From NCBI GenBank assembly GCA_013398295.1, contig VZSF01003599.1, positions 2,334,206 to 2,398,205 on the forward strand: a stretch of DNA of 64,000 nucleotides. The letters are read 5' to 3'. Below the pieces are notes generated by a model that was not told the DNA's origin, did not search any database, and saw only the letters and a list, made by a program, of their open reading frames with translations. Origin of the DNA: Chionis minor (taxonomy: Eukaryota > Chordata > Aves > Charadriiformes > Chionididae). Below, one piece after another: positions 43,761 to 56,939 of the stretch. Position 1 is the first letter of the stretch, and every line of letters begins with the position of its first letter. The translations under genes and the position numbers were made by a program.

Positions 43761-45329
43761 GAACAAATAGAAATATGGAGAGCGGATGCCAGCCACAAAG
43801 CAGCATCGATCCGGGCTGTGCGCGGCCCTGGGAAAGGCCAGCCGCTGCCTTTCCCGGCACCCAAGAACCTTTTCCATCGATTCATCTCTGTTTTGGGTAA
43901 TTGGCTTTTGCACATCAGACTGAGAAGTGCTTTAGAAGGTGCTTTCCTCCCCCGGCCTTCTTTCTGGGGGATTTTCTTAGTTTTGAACAAAGAAAGAATA
44001 AGTTTTGCATTATGGGGTGAGGATGAACTTGGAAGAGCGGGGCGAGGGTGCTCAGGATGCGCTCCTACACGGGACGGGGGGTCACCCTGCCACCAGATCC
44101 AGCCACAGCCGTGGGGCTGCTGCAACATGCCATGGAGTGGGATGAGTTTTCCTCTCCTGCGTATGCAGTCCCTCCTGCAGGAGCACGGACACCCGCTTTT
44201 GTAGGACATAACCTCATGTCCCTGCTCAGGAATACTGCTCTGCCGACCGCCTCCGCTCGCCCGCCTCCCTGGGACAGACAAAACTCCTGTTTAATTACCG
44301 CGGCTTTGATTTTGACAGCACAAATTTCCCTTGCTGCCTTCTGAACCTTCAAGGTTTCCTGCCAGCAAAGATAAAGCCCCTTTGCAAAGGCTGTTGGCTC
44401 CCGGGAGGCTCCCGGCACTCCCATGCTGGATGAAAGCATGGCGAGGAGCAGGGGGTGACGCAGCCGTGGGACCTTCATCTGACGATCTTGGAGACCTTCA
44501 AATATGGGAGTTATTTCAGCCTGCAGCAACGCCTCTCAGTCGTGCATAAACGGGGCTGGAGGGATGGGGACCGTGGTTTGGGATGTGCTTGGCGAGCGGC
44601 CGACCCTTTGGTTTTTGGGAATGGGGGCGGGAAGGAGCTGGCGGGATGGGGCAGAGCCTACTCAGCCCTGCCTGCAGCCGCTGGAACCACACGCCGCTGG
44701 CAGGAGCCCGCCTGCACGAGGCTGGATTGGGCCCTTGGCACAGCGGGATGGCGCAGGCAGCGCCGGGAGCGCGGAGCATCCCCCTTACCCACATTAGCAA
44801 ATGCTCTGGGGTCGTCTGTGGGAGGGAGTTGGAGGAAGCCCATCATCCAGGTGGTCACTCAGGTGACACCATCAGCTGCGAATGTTTTGCCACTGTGTCC
44901 TTGCACCACTTTAGGCTGTTTTCAGCACCCAAAATCACTACCAGTTTAACGCCAGCTGTGGTTTCATTAGCATTACTGGCAGAATCCACTGTTATCTTGG
45001 AATATGCCTTAATTTCGAGGGCTTACACAGCACCCATGCTGCCTTCCACGTGGCGCACGCAGAATTGGAAAACCGGAGCGTAATCCCACGGCAGGCGGCT
45101 GCCCTGGCCCCCCTGTGCAGGGCAAGGGAGCTGCCTCCTTAGCAGCAACTCCCACATCTCCCGCTTGCCGGAGCTGGAGACGTAGCACTGGTGCCCCGTG
45201 GGAAGGGCTGGTGGAGCTCCCTCCACCTCTCCCCTTCCAGCGAGTAACGCAAAAAATAATCCGGTGGAGGAGGTCATGCCTCGGTGGCGGGGAAGCAAGA
45301 GGGTACTGTGTGAGGGCAATCAGGCTGAT
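43761..45329. other. Mostly GC-rich non-coding spacer
   Basis: No gene is supported. Dense G tracts at 44617-44651 (GGG-AAT-GGGGG-C-GGG...GGG-AT-GGGG) are a strong quadruplex candidate on the plus strand. 44930-45030 is a short AT-richer patch with TTCATTAGCATTA. Open frames on both strands are composition-driven. Confidence 0.5.
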
Positions 45330-46569
45330 CCAGTTTGGTGGCTTAAGAGCACTGATTCAGCAATCAGTAAAATATGCACATGTGTACTCTCTTCAGCAAT
45401 GATTAATTTATTCACATGCCTAAGACTTAAGCACCTGCTTATTTCCCATTGACCTTGTTGGGTCTTAGACGCAAATGCTCACCATGGCATGACTGAGAGA
45501 GGGAAAGAAAGAACAAACCAACCAACGTGTTTCCATCTCCAGGTATCTCTTGTTTGACCTGTATATTTTTAATACAACTTCACTGGGGAATGAAGAAATG
45601 GAAGGCAAAAGCTTAGCTGCGTGAAGGCCTGTGGTGAAAGTCTTCTTAGTTCCACGGGGGTAGAAATTGCATGGGTGGATTTGTCTTTAATTTCATTTTA
45701 TTGGAAGGAAAAAGGGAGGCAGGTATGTGGAAAAATTAAGGTGTTGTGCTGCATATCTTGTGTAATTAGCAAAGCTGACAAACTTCATTAGAGAAAACTA
45801 CTTATTAAGCAGACACTGACTGTGGACTAGGATAACTAGCGGCGTTCCCTCCTGCTGCAGCTGGGAGGTGAGGGTCTCCGTTCGGCTCCCCTGGGTTTAT
45901 TTTCCAGGGATGCTGGTGCTCAGCAGCTGCTGCAAGTTCTCCACACCTTCTTCAGTGCGCCATGGGGTTCAACTTGCTGTAATGACTCTTTTCTATCCTA
46001 AACATGGTGTTGTGGTGCCAAAAGACATTGATAGGGGAATGTTCTTGCCCAGCCCGATCTGTGTAGCTGGCTGTGGGTCTCCAGGGCAGAGAGGCCTGTG
46101 CAGCTGAAGGTTCCTTTTCTTTCTCTCGGGGCAGCTCTCAAGCTGATATTACGAACTCACTGGCAGGCTCTCCTGCCTCAGTGCGTGCCAGAGACCTCTC
46201 TTGTATATTGATGATCAGCAAGAGATGCTCTTCTCACACAAGCTCCTCAGCTACGGCTCCTAAATGAGCACGTGTGGCTTGGAGGAGCTGTATATCGCTG
46301 CCTTCTGGGTGCCCTGGTATGACATTAAAGTGTCAGATGCTGAGAGAGTTGCCAGTAGTCTCATTCCAGGATTGCTGCTTTTTGGAGGAATTGGTGCCTC
46401 GTTGTGTATTAAATTATTTATAAGCAGTTTTACCAGTGGCTGGATTTGAGAGTTAAAATGTATATATGAAATAAAGGTTTTTCAATAATGAAATAAGGTT
46501 ACAAAAAGATAAAGTCATTATACGCATAATTAAAATGATGCATAACTGTATGTTCTCGACGTAGCTGCT
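45330..46569. other. AT-rich non-coding spacer, part possibly regulatory
   Basis: 45340-45470 (AATGATTAATTTATTC) and 46440-46560 (CATAATTAAAATGATGCATAA) are complex and AT-rich and may be conserved elements. The rest is mixed with no recognised exon, RNA gene or transposon. Confidence 0.35.
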
Positions 46570-49500
46570 TCAGCATCTCAACTAGCTTGTTAGGCTGAGT
46601 GATCAGCCCCCGAAGCCTCTCCCAGGCTGGGTTTTCCTCCTGCTCTTGCTAAGGATGCTGCAGAGCTGCTGGGAGCCCTCCCTTGGGGACAGTGGTCCCA
46701 CCTCCCCCCTTCTCCCTCGATTTCTGGGCTTGGAGAGTGGGACATCCTGTGGCAAGGCAGAAAGTTTCATCCATCCCCTTATGAGAAGCAGTAAATATTT
46801 CCTCCTGGTCTATTAACTAATCTATTCCTTGGCACGGCGTAGAGACGAGACACGGTACTGCAGTGTGCCAGGCTGGGAATGCTTCCCTTTAGGATAAGCA
46901 GCTCTCCCTGCGGGCACGTAGCGTAGGGCGTGCTGCTGGCCAGGGATGGAGGAGGCTGTTGAGCAAAGCTGAACCAAAACCTTCTTAAACACTGTCCCGG
47001 AGCATCCTCCTTCGTGATGGAAAATGCAGCGTCCTGCTGCGGGGGGCAGGTGGGGGGCTCGCAGCCCCACAGGTGTCCTGCTTGGGTAGGGAGCCTCAGG
47101 GACCTGCTCGGTCCCTCTAACCAAGGGGACGGGAAGGGTGGCATCTGCAGATGCTGCTTTGCTTTTCCCAGGGGTGTCCTGGAGACTCCCGGTCAAGACA
47201 GCCACAAAGTGAGCTTGAATAACACCGTACTCAGCCAGCTCTTTAATTAAAAAAAGTGGTTTTCACCACTTCTCTAGCTAGTCCCAGCTGGAGCCTGCAC
47301 TGCTGGAAGTGCACAAAGAAATATAATCGCCTGCAAACTTTTTGTTTTCCCTTGAAGCCCGAAGCCCCCACAGCAGCCAGACCCCGCGCCGGGCAACAAG
47401 AAAGACCTCACTTCTGAGCCCTCCGAGTTCAGAGAGAATAATGTAAGCTGCTTTAACCTACCTTTCCTTACAAGATCTGTCTCAAAATAAGCCTTGCTGT
47501 AAAGTCCATCCTTATGTAACATTAAAATGCACTTACGTGTTCAGGCTCCAGGGGAGGCTCCCGTCCCCGGCTGCTCCCCGCTTACCCACCGCTTCATCTT
47601 GCCCCCGGCTTCATTTGCCCAAGCAGCAGGGGGATTTTTGGCTTTGCCTCTGCTGTCCTGGTGTCCCTGGTGTGGGGAGGGCCAGGAGCTGCTGATACGT
47701 GCCCGGATCCTGCCCGTGCTGGCCAGGGAGATGTTCAGCCCTGCTTGGTGGGGCTGTGGGCAGGGAGCTGGCGGAGCCCCCCAGCAGCAAAGGGAGGCAG
47801 GAGCAGCTGGGATGATTTTTTTTCTTGCTGTCCAGGTCAAGTACATCTTGAACTTACTCTGCTTATAGTCGTTCGGCTAAAGATTTCTTACCCAAAGAGC
47901 TTGCTGGCTTTCTGCTAGTAGTTTTGGTTGGCTGTGTGGTGGTGGATTTATTGTTGGAAACACTTTTGTGCCAGGTTGCTCGAGATAGCCGGGTTCCTCT
48001 CCGCGCTTTGGGCACGGGCAGGAGGATGGGAGCGGTGGGTGCAAAGGCAGGGGAACCACGTGCCTCTTCGTTAGTACCGACCCCCGGGGGGGATCGCCAT
48101 GGGCTTGTGGGCAGCATCGCTCGGGACCGCTTGGCCGGACGGGTGGGGATGCTGATGCTGCACGTGGGGCTTTGCTTTGGCGGGGGGAATAACAGCAGGA
48201 GCACGGCATGCCGCGGGGAAGCCACCCACCTCTTGCCATGTGCCGGCCGCAGGCTCGGGGGGTGCGGGGGCAGCAGGAGGCAGGGGATGGGCAGCATCCA
48301 TGGGGGTGAGGCTTCTCCCAGCACCGGTTCCCTCTTGAGCCCGCCTTCGCTTTAGAAATCGCTGTAATGCAGCTCACTGCTGCAATTTTCTATTTAGCCA
48401 GATACTCATCAAGGTCTGTCTCGCTTCTGCTCGTGGCGGACGCTTGCCTTCTCTTACCAAGCAGCCCGTGATGTTCTTTATCAGGGCGTGCAATGCTTTC
48501 TTCCTGCATTTCCTAACACTCTCCCCTTCTCCTTTTCCATGTACCAGGCTTTGGGGGGTGACCTGGTGGAGCCTGTCCGCCCAGCGCCCTGCGGAGCGGG
48601 GTCCCCAAGACGTCTTATCTGTCACTCGCGCCCTGTGAGCTGGGAAGCTGCTTTCATGCTCTTTGCAGTACAACACAACAGCAAACAATATACTCAAACA
48701 CAGAGTGAACAAAAAAAGTCCGTTAAAGTGGGCCCCGCTGAGCTGGTGGGCTGGGGTTACTATGGGGTCCGCCTGCTGCTGCCTCGGTGGTTGTGGCTTT
48801 TAGTCAGATTAAATGTGTCAGAGCAATGTGAATAGATTTTTCTTCTGTCCCTCCCTCTCCATCCATCCATCAGAGGACACCTTTCGCTGACATGCTTATA
48901 CTCCCACCCGGTGCAAGCCGGGGCCGCCGTTGGGTCTCGCTGGGGCGATGGGTAACAGGGGAGGAAAGTGACTCCTTGAACCTCCTCGCCCGGGTCATCC
49001 GGTGCAGGGGAGAAATCCTGGCTCCTTTTGAGCCATGGGAGTCTTGCCCCGGTTTCAAAGGAGCTGAGACTTCACCCTTCCTTCGCCTGCCCTGTTCCTC
49101 CCAAAACCTGTCAGCCCATGAAGAGACAAACTGGGAGCACAATGCGGTAAGATGTTTGCAGCAGTGGAAGTGCCGGTTTGTCCTCAGTGCTGCCCCTCTA
49201 GACGAAGGCACTTTATAGCTATGGAATTGAGAGAAAAATACAATCTTCTAACTTCTGCTGCCCTCCCTGTGACAAGGACCTCCGCAGGGATGGGTGGGGA
49301 GGAGCCCCCGGCTGCCGCCTGCCAGCTCTGTCCCTACTGGGTGCAGTGCTCCTTCCCGCTCATCCAGCGAGCTCAATTAATCTCATGTATTTTGGCTTCT
49401 GTTTGATTCTTTAGCCTCTCCAGTCTATTAATTAGCAATTTATTTTTTTTTTCCCCCTGAGTTGGCCACAGAGAAACTGTCTCCTGCGTGCTTTCACATT

Positions 49501-49689
49501 GTGTTTTCACCCTGCTTTGCTCCGGAACTCTGGCGTAAGCTCCGTGCCTGTGACTTTCCCTAGACTTTCCCAGGAGCACAGGTCTCCATCTACCAGCCTG
49601 TCCCGTGAAGGGCAAATGTGCTCTTGGCTCCTGCCAGCCCTGTCTCTAACAGTGTCTGAAATGCTGCTTCTGAAAGGGGAAAAAAATCC
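46570..49689. other. Non-coding spacer
   Basis: GC-rich (46600-47180, 47540-48350) and mixed segments without a supported gene. A 7-bp hairpin, AAGTGGT-TTTC-ACCACTT, lies at 47254-47271. 47420-47530 is a small AT-rich patch. Frames open on both strands at 47860-48380 have no recognisable domain. Confidence 0.5.
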
Positions 49690-50110
49690 TTCCTGGCTGT
49701 TGTCAGTCAGTAATTAAGGCCTGATATATATGAACAGACTTGATTTCTTTCTTTTTTTTCCCCCCGTGCCATTATCTGGTTTTGTATAGCTTGAGATATT
49801 CCTGATGGTCATAAAATTATCTTGGCCTTTTTAAAAGTCAATACTTGCTGCTTAGTAAAACCATGAGCCTACGGGCTGGAAAAGATTCAAGTCTTACTAG
49901 CTTAGCTAAAAGACATTAATTCACAGAATATATACATAACAATGCTGTCCTGACTTGTGGCGAGTCCTGCCTGCAAGATTTCTTCCCTTGTCTGCAAGAT
50001 GGACTTTGGACATCTTCTTTTATTGCTTTGAAAGCTCAGCCTGATAGATAGGCTGTCCAAAGCCAAGTGAGGTCTTTGTATTAAAGCAAGAAAAGAGACA
50101 GCTCAAAATT
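49690..50110. promoter_or_regulatory. AT-rich candidate conserved non-coding element
   Basis: Complex AT-rich sequence includes CAGTAATTAAGGCC, ATAAAATTATC and GACATTAATTCAC cores, without repeat or coding signals. Inferred from texture; conservation is untested. Confidence 0.3.
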
Positions 50111-51839
50111 AAGCGTGGGGATGACTGCGATGAGTATGGGCTGGGTGAAGCTGCCCCTCTCCAGGTCATCAGTCTGAGCAGCAGCAGAGGAAGAGGCTCT
50201 GATGTCTGGTTTTTTTGGCTGCCCTGGAGTAACTTTACTCTTGCAGGAGGTCACTTGGTTCTTCTCCTGTGTTGGTTGCGTTCCCGCTGTACTTCGTTAG
50301 CGGAGGAGCCTCGTGGTGCCCGGGAGGAAGGAGAAGCCCCAGACAGGGCAGATGCCCATTCTGTTTTGAGTTGTCCGTGCAGGGGAAGGGGAGCCAAGAC
50401 ACCCCTGATTTCTTTGACGGTGAGAAATACTCGTCCTGCCAAGCACCTGCCGCTTCTAAGCACCTTGTTACCCCTCTGCGTTAATTACAACATGGCTCAT
50501 GATGATAAATTCACTTGCACCGCGTGATGCAGTTGCATGGAACTTCCCTCGTGTTCCTGTTGGACCTGGAAGGGATTCCCAGCTCCAGCCTGGGGGGCGC
50601 TGGCTGCTCTCCCAGCCTGATCCCAGCCTAGCAGCGGGAATTTCCCCCTCCCTGGAGGGTGACGGAGCTGGAGTGTTGAAACCGGAGGCAGTGGCTGGGA
50701 GCGAGCGGGCAGCCGTGCCACCGGCTGAGCATTGTGTTGTGCTCGGGCACCTCCAAGAGATGTTCAGTGAAGGTTTCTGCTGGCTTTATTCCCCTCCTTG
50801 TTGGGCCAGGCTGGCATTTGTCCCCCCACGCTGGCTGTGACGTCCCCACATCTGTGGGGAACTGGGCAACACAGCCCTCAACGGCAAAATCTGCTCGACC
50901 TTGCCCCAGCCTGGAGTCTCACCTCAGGCACAAACGCTTTGATTTGGGGACCCTCAGGGAACCCCGCGTGTCCCAGTTTCTCTGCTCGCAGCCACCCACC
51001 GGGCCAGGCCACCGTCACCGAGCCACGCTAACGGCTTGTCTGTAAAGCAGAAAGGTGAGGGGGAAGATGACAAAAGGTATTCATTTAAAGGAAAAAAGGA
51101 GAGAAAGAAAGAGCAAAGGCTGTTGCAAATTCCTCGCTCTTCCCACATGGCCAGCTCTGACATAACCTCATTAAACGCAGGCGTTCAGCTGCATCCCTCT
51201 TCACAGAAATCTGGTTTCTTGCTGCAAATTCACAGGACACTCGCATGCAAACCCATCGCCTTTCCCAAGGGCCTTATAAATGGTGGCATTAAATACAGAA
51301 AAGGGAGCAAAACAAAGGCTGCGCGGGGTTCGTTAACCATTATGGCCTGATGCGTGCTGGCGGGGAGCCAGCTGACAGCATCACTGCTGCGCCGCCTCCC
51401 CAGCGATAGCGATGCTCCATCAGTTGCCAGTACTTCCCAAAAGAAAAAAAAAAAAATAGAGAAAAAAAAAGTTTGTTTTTTTTAAAGAAGGCAAATTTTT
51501 TAAAAAACATTGTATTATTTTTAACCTGAGGCTTTAACCAGGAAAAAAGGCTAGGCGATAATGCGTAACGTGGAGCGCCGCTGTGAATAATGGCGGAGAG
51601 GCGTTGAGGGTCGGCGGCTGGGGCGCCTGCCTGGGACATGGGGACGTGTCACGCTCCTCGCGGCATCGCCTCCAGCCCACAGCTCCTCCTCCCCGTTTCC
51701 CTTCGGCTGTTCCTCTTGCTGCCATGGCGAGGTCTCTCTGGGGGAAGGACGGGCTCTGCCTGTAGCCTCCGTGCCCCCCTGCAGGACGGCAGCCTCTGAG
51801 CCAGAGGTGCTGTCGCTCACCGAGGGGCACTGAGGAGCG
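50111..51839. other. Non-coding spacer
   Basis: 50240-51040 is GC-rich. 51040-51340 is A-rich with a TTATAAATGG site near 51275. A/T homopolymer runs lie at 51445-51500 and 51560-51830 is GC-rich. No exon or RNA gene is recognised. Confidence 0.5.
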
Positions 51840-52035
51840 TTATTTATACCCTGGCCAGAAGAATGTTAATTTTGGTGCTGCTAGATTAAGAAATGACATA
51901 AATCTGTGATGGGCGATCAATACAAAAGCTGAAATTTTGCATCAGTTTAGGGGTTTACATTTTGATTTTTCTGGTTATTTTACCAAGAACAAGATTAATG
52001 CGCTTTAATAGCTTGATTGCTGAAATTGGCCCAAT
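51840..52035. promoter_or_regulatory. AT-rich candidate conserved non-coding element
   Basis: A compact, complex AT-rich block contains GTTAATTTTGG, AGATTAAGAAATGAC and AAGATTAATGCGC, bounded on both sides by GC-richer sequence. No repeat or coding signal. Confidence 0.3.
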
Positions 52036-52763
52036 TATGCTTTGAAAGTTGCACGCCTCTGAGGAAGGGGCTGTGTCCTGTCCCCGTGGCTGCTGCTGTG
52101 GCTTCGCTCGGGGACAGCTGGCCACCAAAGTGGGCTAATGGTACAGCAGCAGAGCTGCTTCCACCGGGATGGCTGCCTCCTTGGGATGGAAGGAAATAAA
52201 AGATGGTGTTTGCACCTGTGGCTGTGGCATGTAGAGGGAAAGAAAAAAAAAAAACCCAACCCAAAAAAACAAACCCAAACCCCAAAGCTGAACGAAACAA
52301 AGCTAGTTTATTATTGCAGCTAGACAGGTCTCATCATCAAACCTGCTGAAAGCTGTTTGAAAGCTCTCTGTGCTACCTTTGCATTCCGTGGGCAAATGTA
52401 CCCCAAAACATCTTCTAGAAGGCAAGGCTGGAGCTGTAGAAAGCTGCGGGTGCCTGGAAAGGTCAAATTGTCTCGTTCCCTGTGTTAAAGAGGGAATAAC
52501 ACTTATTTACTGATATCTTTATAGCTCTCCTGCGCTCACAGCTGTTTGAGCGCAGCAGCGTCCTTCCTTTCCCAGGCAAAGCAGGAAGAATTGACATGTT
52601 GATAAGGAAAACAGGGATTGATCTTGCTCTTTATGGAAAAAAACCCCTCATCCCCTGCATTCCTGAACAAGCTGGTTGTATGATCAAAGCAAAACCCTGA
52701 GCAACACAGTCAGTAGAACCCGGTTCTTTGCCTCAGTCCCTCCAAGGACATACATGTCCTGTG
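52036..52763. other. Non-coding spacer
   Basis: Mixed composition with an A-rich stretch at 52240-52290. No gene, RNA or transposon recognised before the CR1 pair. Confidence 0.5.
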
Positions 52764-52907
52764 TTGCCCCATCCCCGGAAGCATTCCAGGTCAGGTTGGA
52801 TGGGGCTTTGAGCAACCTGATCTAGTTGAAGAAGTCTCTGCTCATTGCAGGGAGGTTGGACGAGGTGGCCTTCAAAGGTCCCTTCCAACCCAAACTACAC
52901 TATGATT
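52764..52907 (+). mobile_element. CR1 LINE fragment, plus strand
   Basis: A short 3' fragment starts around TTGCCCCATCC and keeps CAGGTTGGATGGGGCTTTGAG. It ends with GGTCCCTTCCAACCCAAAC and a degenerate ACTATGATT tail. It differs in its 3' end from the CR1 copy that begins directly after it. It has no coding capacity. Confidence 0.88.
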
Positions 52908-52908
52908 A

Positions 52909-53229
52909 TCACTCTCTACAACTCCCTGAAAGGAGGTTATAGCGAGGTGGGGTCAGTCTCTTCTCCCAAGTAACAAGCGATAGGACAAGAGGAAATGGCC
53001 TCAAGTTGTGCCAGGGGAGGGTTAGGTTGGATATTAGGAAAAACTTCTTTATTATCAAACATTGGAACAGGCTGCCCAGGGAGGGGGTGGAATTGCCATC
53101 CCTGGAGGTATTTAAAAGCCGGGCAGACGTGGTGCTGAGGGACATGGGTTGGGGGTGGTTTTGGCACAGGTTTGTGGTTGGACTTGATGATCTTGAAGGT
53201 CTCTTCCAACCCAAGTGATTCTATGATTC
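52909..53229 (+). mobile_element. CR1 LINE, 5'-truncated, plus strand
   Basis: It begins at the CTCTCTACAACTCCC block and keeps the AAGAGGAAATGGCCTCAAG and CCAGGGAGGGGGTGGAATTG blocks. It ends with CCAACCCAAGTGATTCTATG (to 53229). It is the same subfamily as the 12579 and 20383 copies. A short stretch after CTTCTTTA is deleted relative to the 20383 copy. It sits head to tail on the end of another CR1. Confidence 0.94.
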
Positions 53230-56200
53230 CTCAACCTTTCTGGCAGGTTTTGTTGGTGTTTCTCCATAATTGTGTCTGTTGTAGCATCACTGCTCCGTGT
53301 CTGTGAGCCCCAGGGTGCTGCAGCCGTGGCCCCGCGCGGTTCCTCATCCCCATGGGAAGGCGTTCAGCTCCTTAAGTATTGTCCGGCTTTGTGAGCTTTG
53401 GAAATAGATGTGTTGGCAAATTGTGGGCAGTTTGTCTAGTCCAACCAGCAGAACCTGTAGACTTTGTGGCTGCAGGATGATGCCGATTACCTTTCTGCAC
53501 AAGGTTCAGCAGGAGATGAGATCGTTCTCGTGGTATTTACGGGAGGAGGCAGCAGGCCTGGATGGTTGGCTTCCATATAGTTAACAAATGGCGCTTGATA
53601 TATACGGCCAAAGAGAACGGCAGCCGGCTCAGCGTGCCGTGGCATGTCTCTGCTCCTGATGAAGAGCCGTCCTGGTGTTGCAAGGAGAGCGATTCTGCTC
53701 GTGACGCGATACAGATGGTCACTCTGACATTTTCAATCAAATGTGTTGACAGAGCTTGTGTCGTGAAGCTGAAGGAGTCAAAATATATGGGCCTAAAAAA
53801 AAAAAAAAAAAAAAGGCAAAACAAACCTGTTGTGATTAAATGTATCCAATTTACCAGATGGATTTCTGCTCTGCTGAGCAGGATGGTCTGTTCCAGGAGT
53901 TTCTCTGCATTTCATATTCTGCTTATGTAGGAATGCGTGACCTCTCCATTTAATGAGTTTGATTGGTATCAAAAGTTGGTCTGCGTCGTTCCTGCTGGAA
54001 TAGGTCTCAGGAAGGGGCCAGGGAATGAATTTCCGCATAAATCTCGCGAGCGCAGGGCAAAGCGGCTGCTGGAGCGGGAGCCGTCTGCCTGCCCCGCCGT
54101 CACCAACACCCACAGCCCTGGCAGAGGGGAAACATACCTTTGGCAAAGGCTCAGGAAGATAAAAATGTCCATCTTCCTTTATTGTTCGTGCTGGGGGGGT
54201 TCCGGCGGGGAGGCAGACCAAGCCCTGAGGGTTGAGATGACCAGTGGTACCTGGGGTGGTTGGAGAGATGGGATCCTTTTACCTGGTCTTGGCATGGGGG
54301 ACATGGCTGGGAAGCTGCAACCCCTTAATCTCAATATCTGTCTGAGCTGCAAATAGATCTAATAGGTACATAAAGCCTGGCTGTTTACGCGTAGAAAGGT
54401 GAAGGATGCCTCCAGCTGTGGCAGGCTGTATCAACAGCAGAGAGGCCGCAGAAGATTGGGGATATTTTCCCATTAGAGCTTTTTCAAATATGTAAGTTTT
54501 ATAATCTTTTTATTTCATCATTTGCTGCCCAGTAGGGGAGAGATGATCTTCGTGCATCAATGTTCCTGTTGCCAGCCGTGCCGGGAAGGGGCTGTGCGGA
54601 GACGCAGGCTGGAGGGCGGCGGGGAGAGCCGGCTCCTTTATCACAAGCCTGGAGTGGCTTTTGATGTGTAAAATCCCAGGCGCTGGCTTTAATTTGCACA
54701 TCCCACCTTGGTGCGATGGGGACTGCAGCGAGCAAAGAGACACTGTTGTCATTAAGAGCAGGGTTGGATCCGAGGCGCTGCGGTGGCACGGATGTCCGTC
54801 GTGTTGGGAAAAGGCTCATCCCTGCCTAACGGCTTCGGGGCGCCGCTGCCCCCCACCCATCCAAGCCCATGAGAAAAATGATGCAGGGTTTTGAGGTCCA
54901 CAGGCTTTTGAGGAGAAGACAGCAGCACCGGGGCGACCTTGTGGCCATGGGCACGTGGCACCGAGCCACCCAGCAGAAACCCGGGGTTGGGGTGCCCAGG
55001 AGGTACCCCAGGAACACCAGTGCCCCCGGGAAACCAGCCTCCCGGAGCTGCATGGGCTACGTCAGGACAGTCCATCCTTCAGCGCGTGGGTACCCTGTCC
55101 CCTCAGCGGGCATGAGTCACACCACCACCACTTTGTACTGCGTTCTTCAAGGGAACGTTAAAAGCCACCCAAATATTATTTATGATCTGCAGCCTGCGCG
55201 TAAAGCATCACCTCTGACCGAGCGATTGCCGTGCTGCCGCGGCCGGTGCCATCAGTCACGGCGGGCACCTCCAAGGCTCCTTGCAGCTCCCGGTCAGAGC
55301 TGGGAATGAGGACTCCTAATTAAGGACACGGTTGCTTACAGGCGATGCTCAGCCAAGCCTGTTCCCTCCCTGCCGAGCCTCAGTTTTGGGGGGCACTGTG
55401 TGGAATGAGGAGCCCCTTTCCCTGGCACCTCCCTGAAGCCCCTTGGCTTCACCCCCACTTTCAGGAGGCCGGAGATGATCCTGAGCACCCGGCATGCCTG
55501 TGCCTAGTGAATTGCCCTCGCCGCAGCCTGCCAGGTCGCGGTGCAGCGCGCAGCTGGCACATGGCTTCCCTCTCCCTCCGGTGCCTGGGTCTGAGCTGCC
55601 CTCAGCACAGCAGGGTCTGGAAAACTGAAAGATTTGGGTGAAATGGAAGATTTTTTTCAAAATGGTAATATTTCAGCCAGGGACACTTCCAGGCTCAGTT
55701 TGGTTTGGATCCAACTGGTCAACCCCTTGTTGTGAAGTGCTCCAAAGCTGCTGTGGGACCTGCTGGGGATGTGTCCAGTCACCCCGTGATGAGTGCCAAG
55801 GAGACTGTAGTTCTTATTATTGCAAGAGGGATGTGGGGTTTGGGTCTCCTTTTCCTCTGAACCACCTGGGTAGGACCGAGATGACAGTTGTCCCATCCTT
55901 CCATCCGTGGGGTGCCCACGTCCAGGGATGGGTAGTGTGGGAACAGCAGCCAAAAGACCCTGTGAAAATGCTCCAAATAGCAGCCCTGGAGTAAAAAGGA
56001 TGTGTCTCCTGGATGTGAGTTTTCCCCTGTGTCGTGCCACGTGAGCGAGGGCAGTTGTGTGCCGACCACCAGCTCCCGATGTCCTACATAGCCCCGGCAG
56101 CGTGCGGGCTCGGGAGGGAGCGCCGAGTGTCTCCCCTGCGGAGCTGTGGTCCTGGCAGGGCAGGAAAGGCAATTCCTGCCAGCAGTGGGAAAGAGCTGTG

Positions 56201-56939
56201 TCACAAACACTGCCCTGTCTCCTAGCAAAGAAGAAAAAAAAAAAAAAACCACCTACTTTACCAGTATCCCATAAGCTTGCACTTGACTGGGATGAAGCAG
56301 GACCAGCCGGGGCAAAGCCTGGAAGCAGCTGGGAGGGGGTGAGCAAGGGCAAACCAGGCTGGTAGCACGCGCGCCAGCCGTAGCCCGGACCCGGGTTCCT
56401 GTTGGATGACACCGAGCGGAAACGCTGCGCTCGACCTGTCCTTCCATGCGGCAGAGCCGTGGGCGCGAGCGGTGGCCGGGGGAGCTGGCGTTCCTGGGGT
56501 GGTTTGCGGGAGCGGGTGTCGGGCTGGGGGGATGCACAGGTCCTGGCTGCCGGAGGGGTCGGCACCCGCGTCCTCGGCTCTCATGCCGGAGCCGGTTATG
56601 GCCGTTGGCCCGACGGCGGTGCTCTGGCAGTGGGGCTGCGTGGTTCGGTACAGCTCGTAGTGCCTGAAGAGGTAACGGTGCGTATAGACACGTGGATTTA
56701 TTATTTAAATTAGCGTTTGGGGCAGGGGGAGCGCTGGTAAAAGCAGCTTCTGCGTTGCCTGGTTCAGCGCGTTTGCCAAAGGCAGGTACTGTATAATTTG
56801 AATCCCTCTGGGGAGAAGTGTAATCTGCAGGTTGGGTTGGTTTCTGCTTTGTTCTGGTTGTTTTCTGCAAAACCGCTTTGATCCCGGGTCACGATTAACA
56901 CCGGTTCTCGCTGAAAGCAGTGTCATCCCGGTAGCCACA
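53230..56939. other. Non-coding spacer
   Basis: No gene is supported. A 20-A run lies at 53795-53814 and a 15-A run at 56234-56248. 54830-55600 and 56400-56640 are GC-rich with composition-driven frames on both strands. 53940-54000 and 54470-54530 are short AT-rich patches. Confidence 0.5.
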
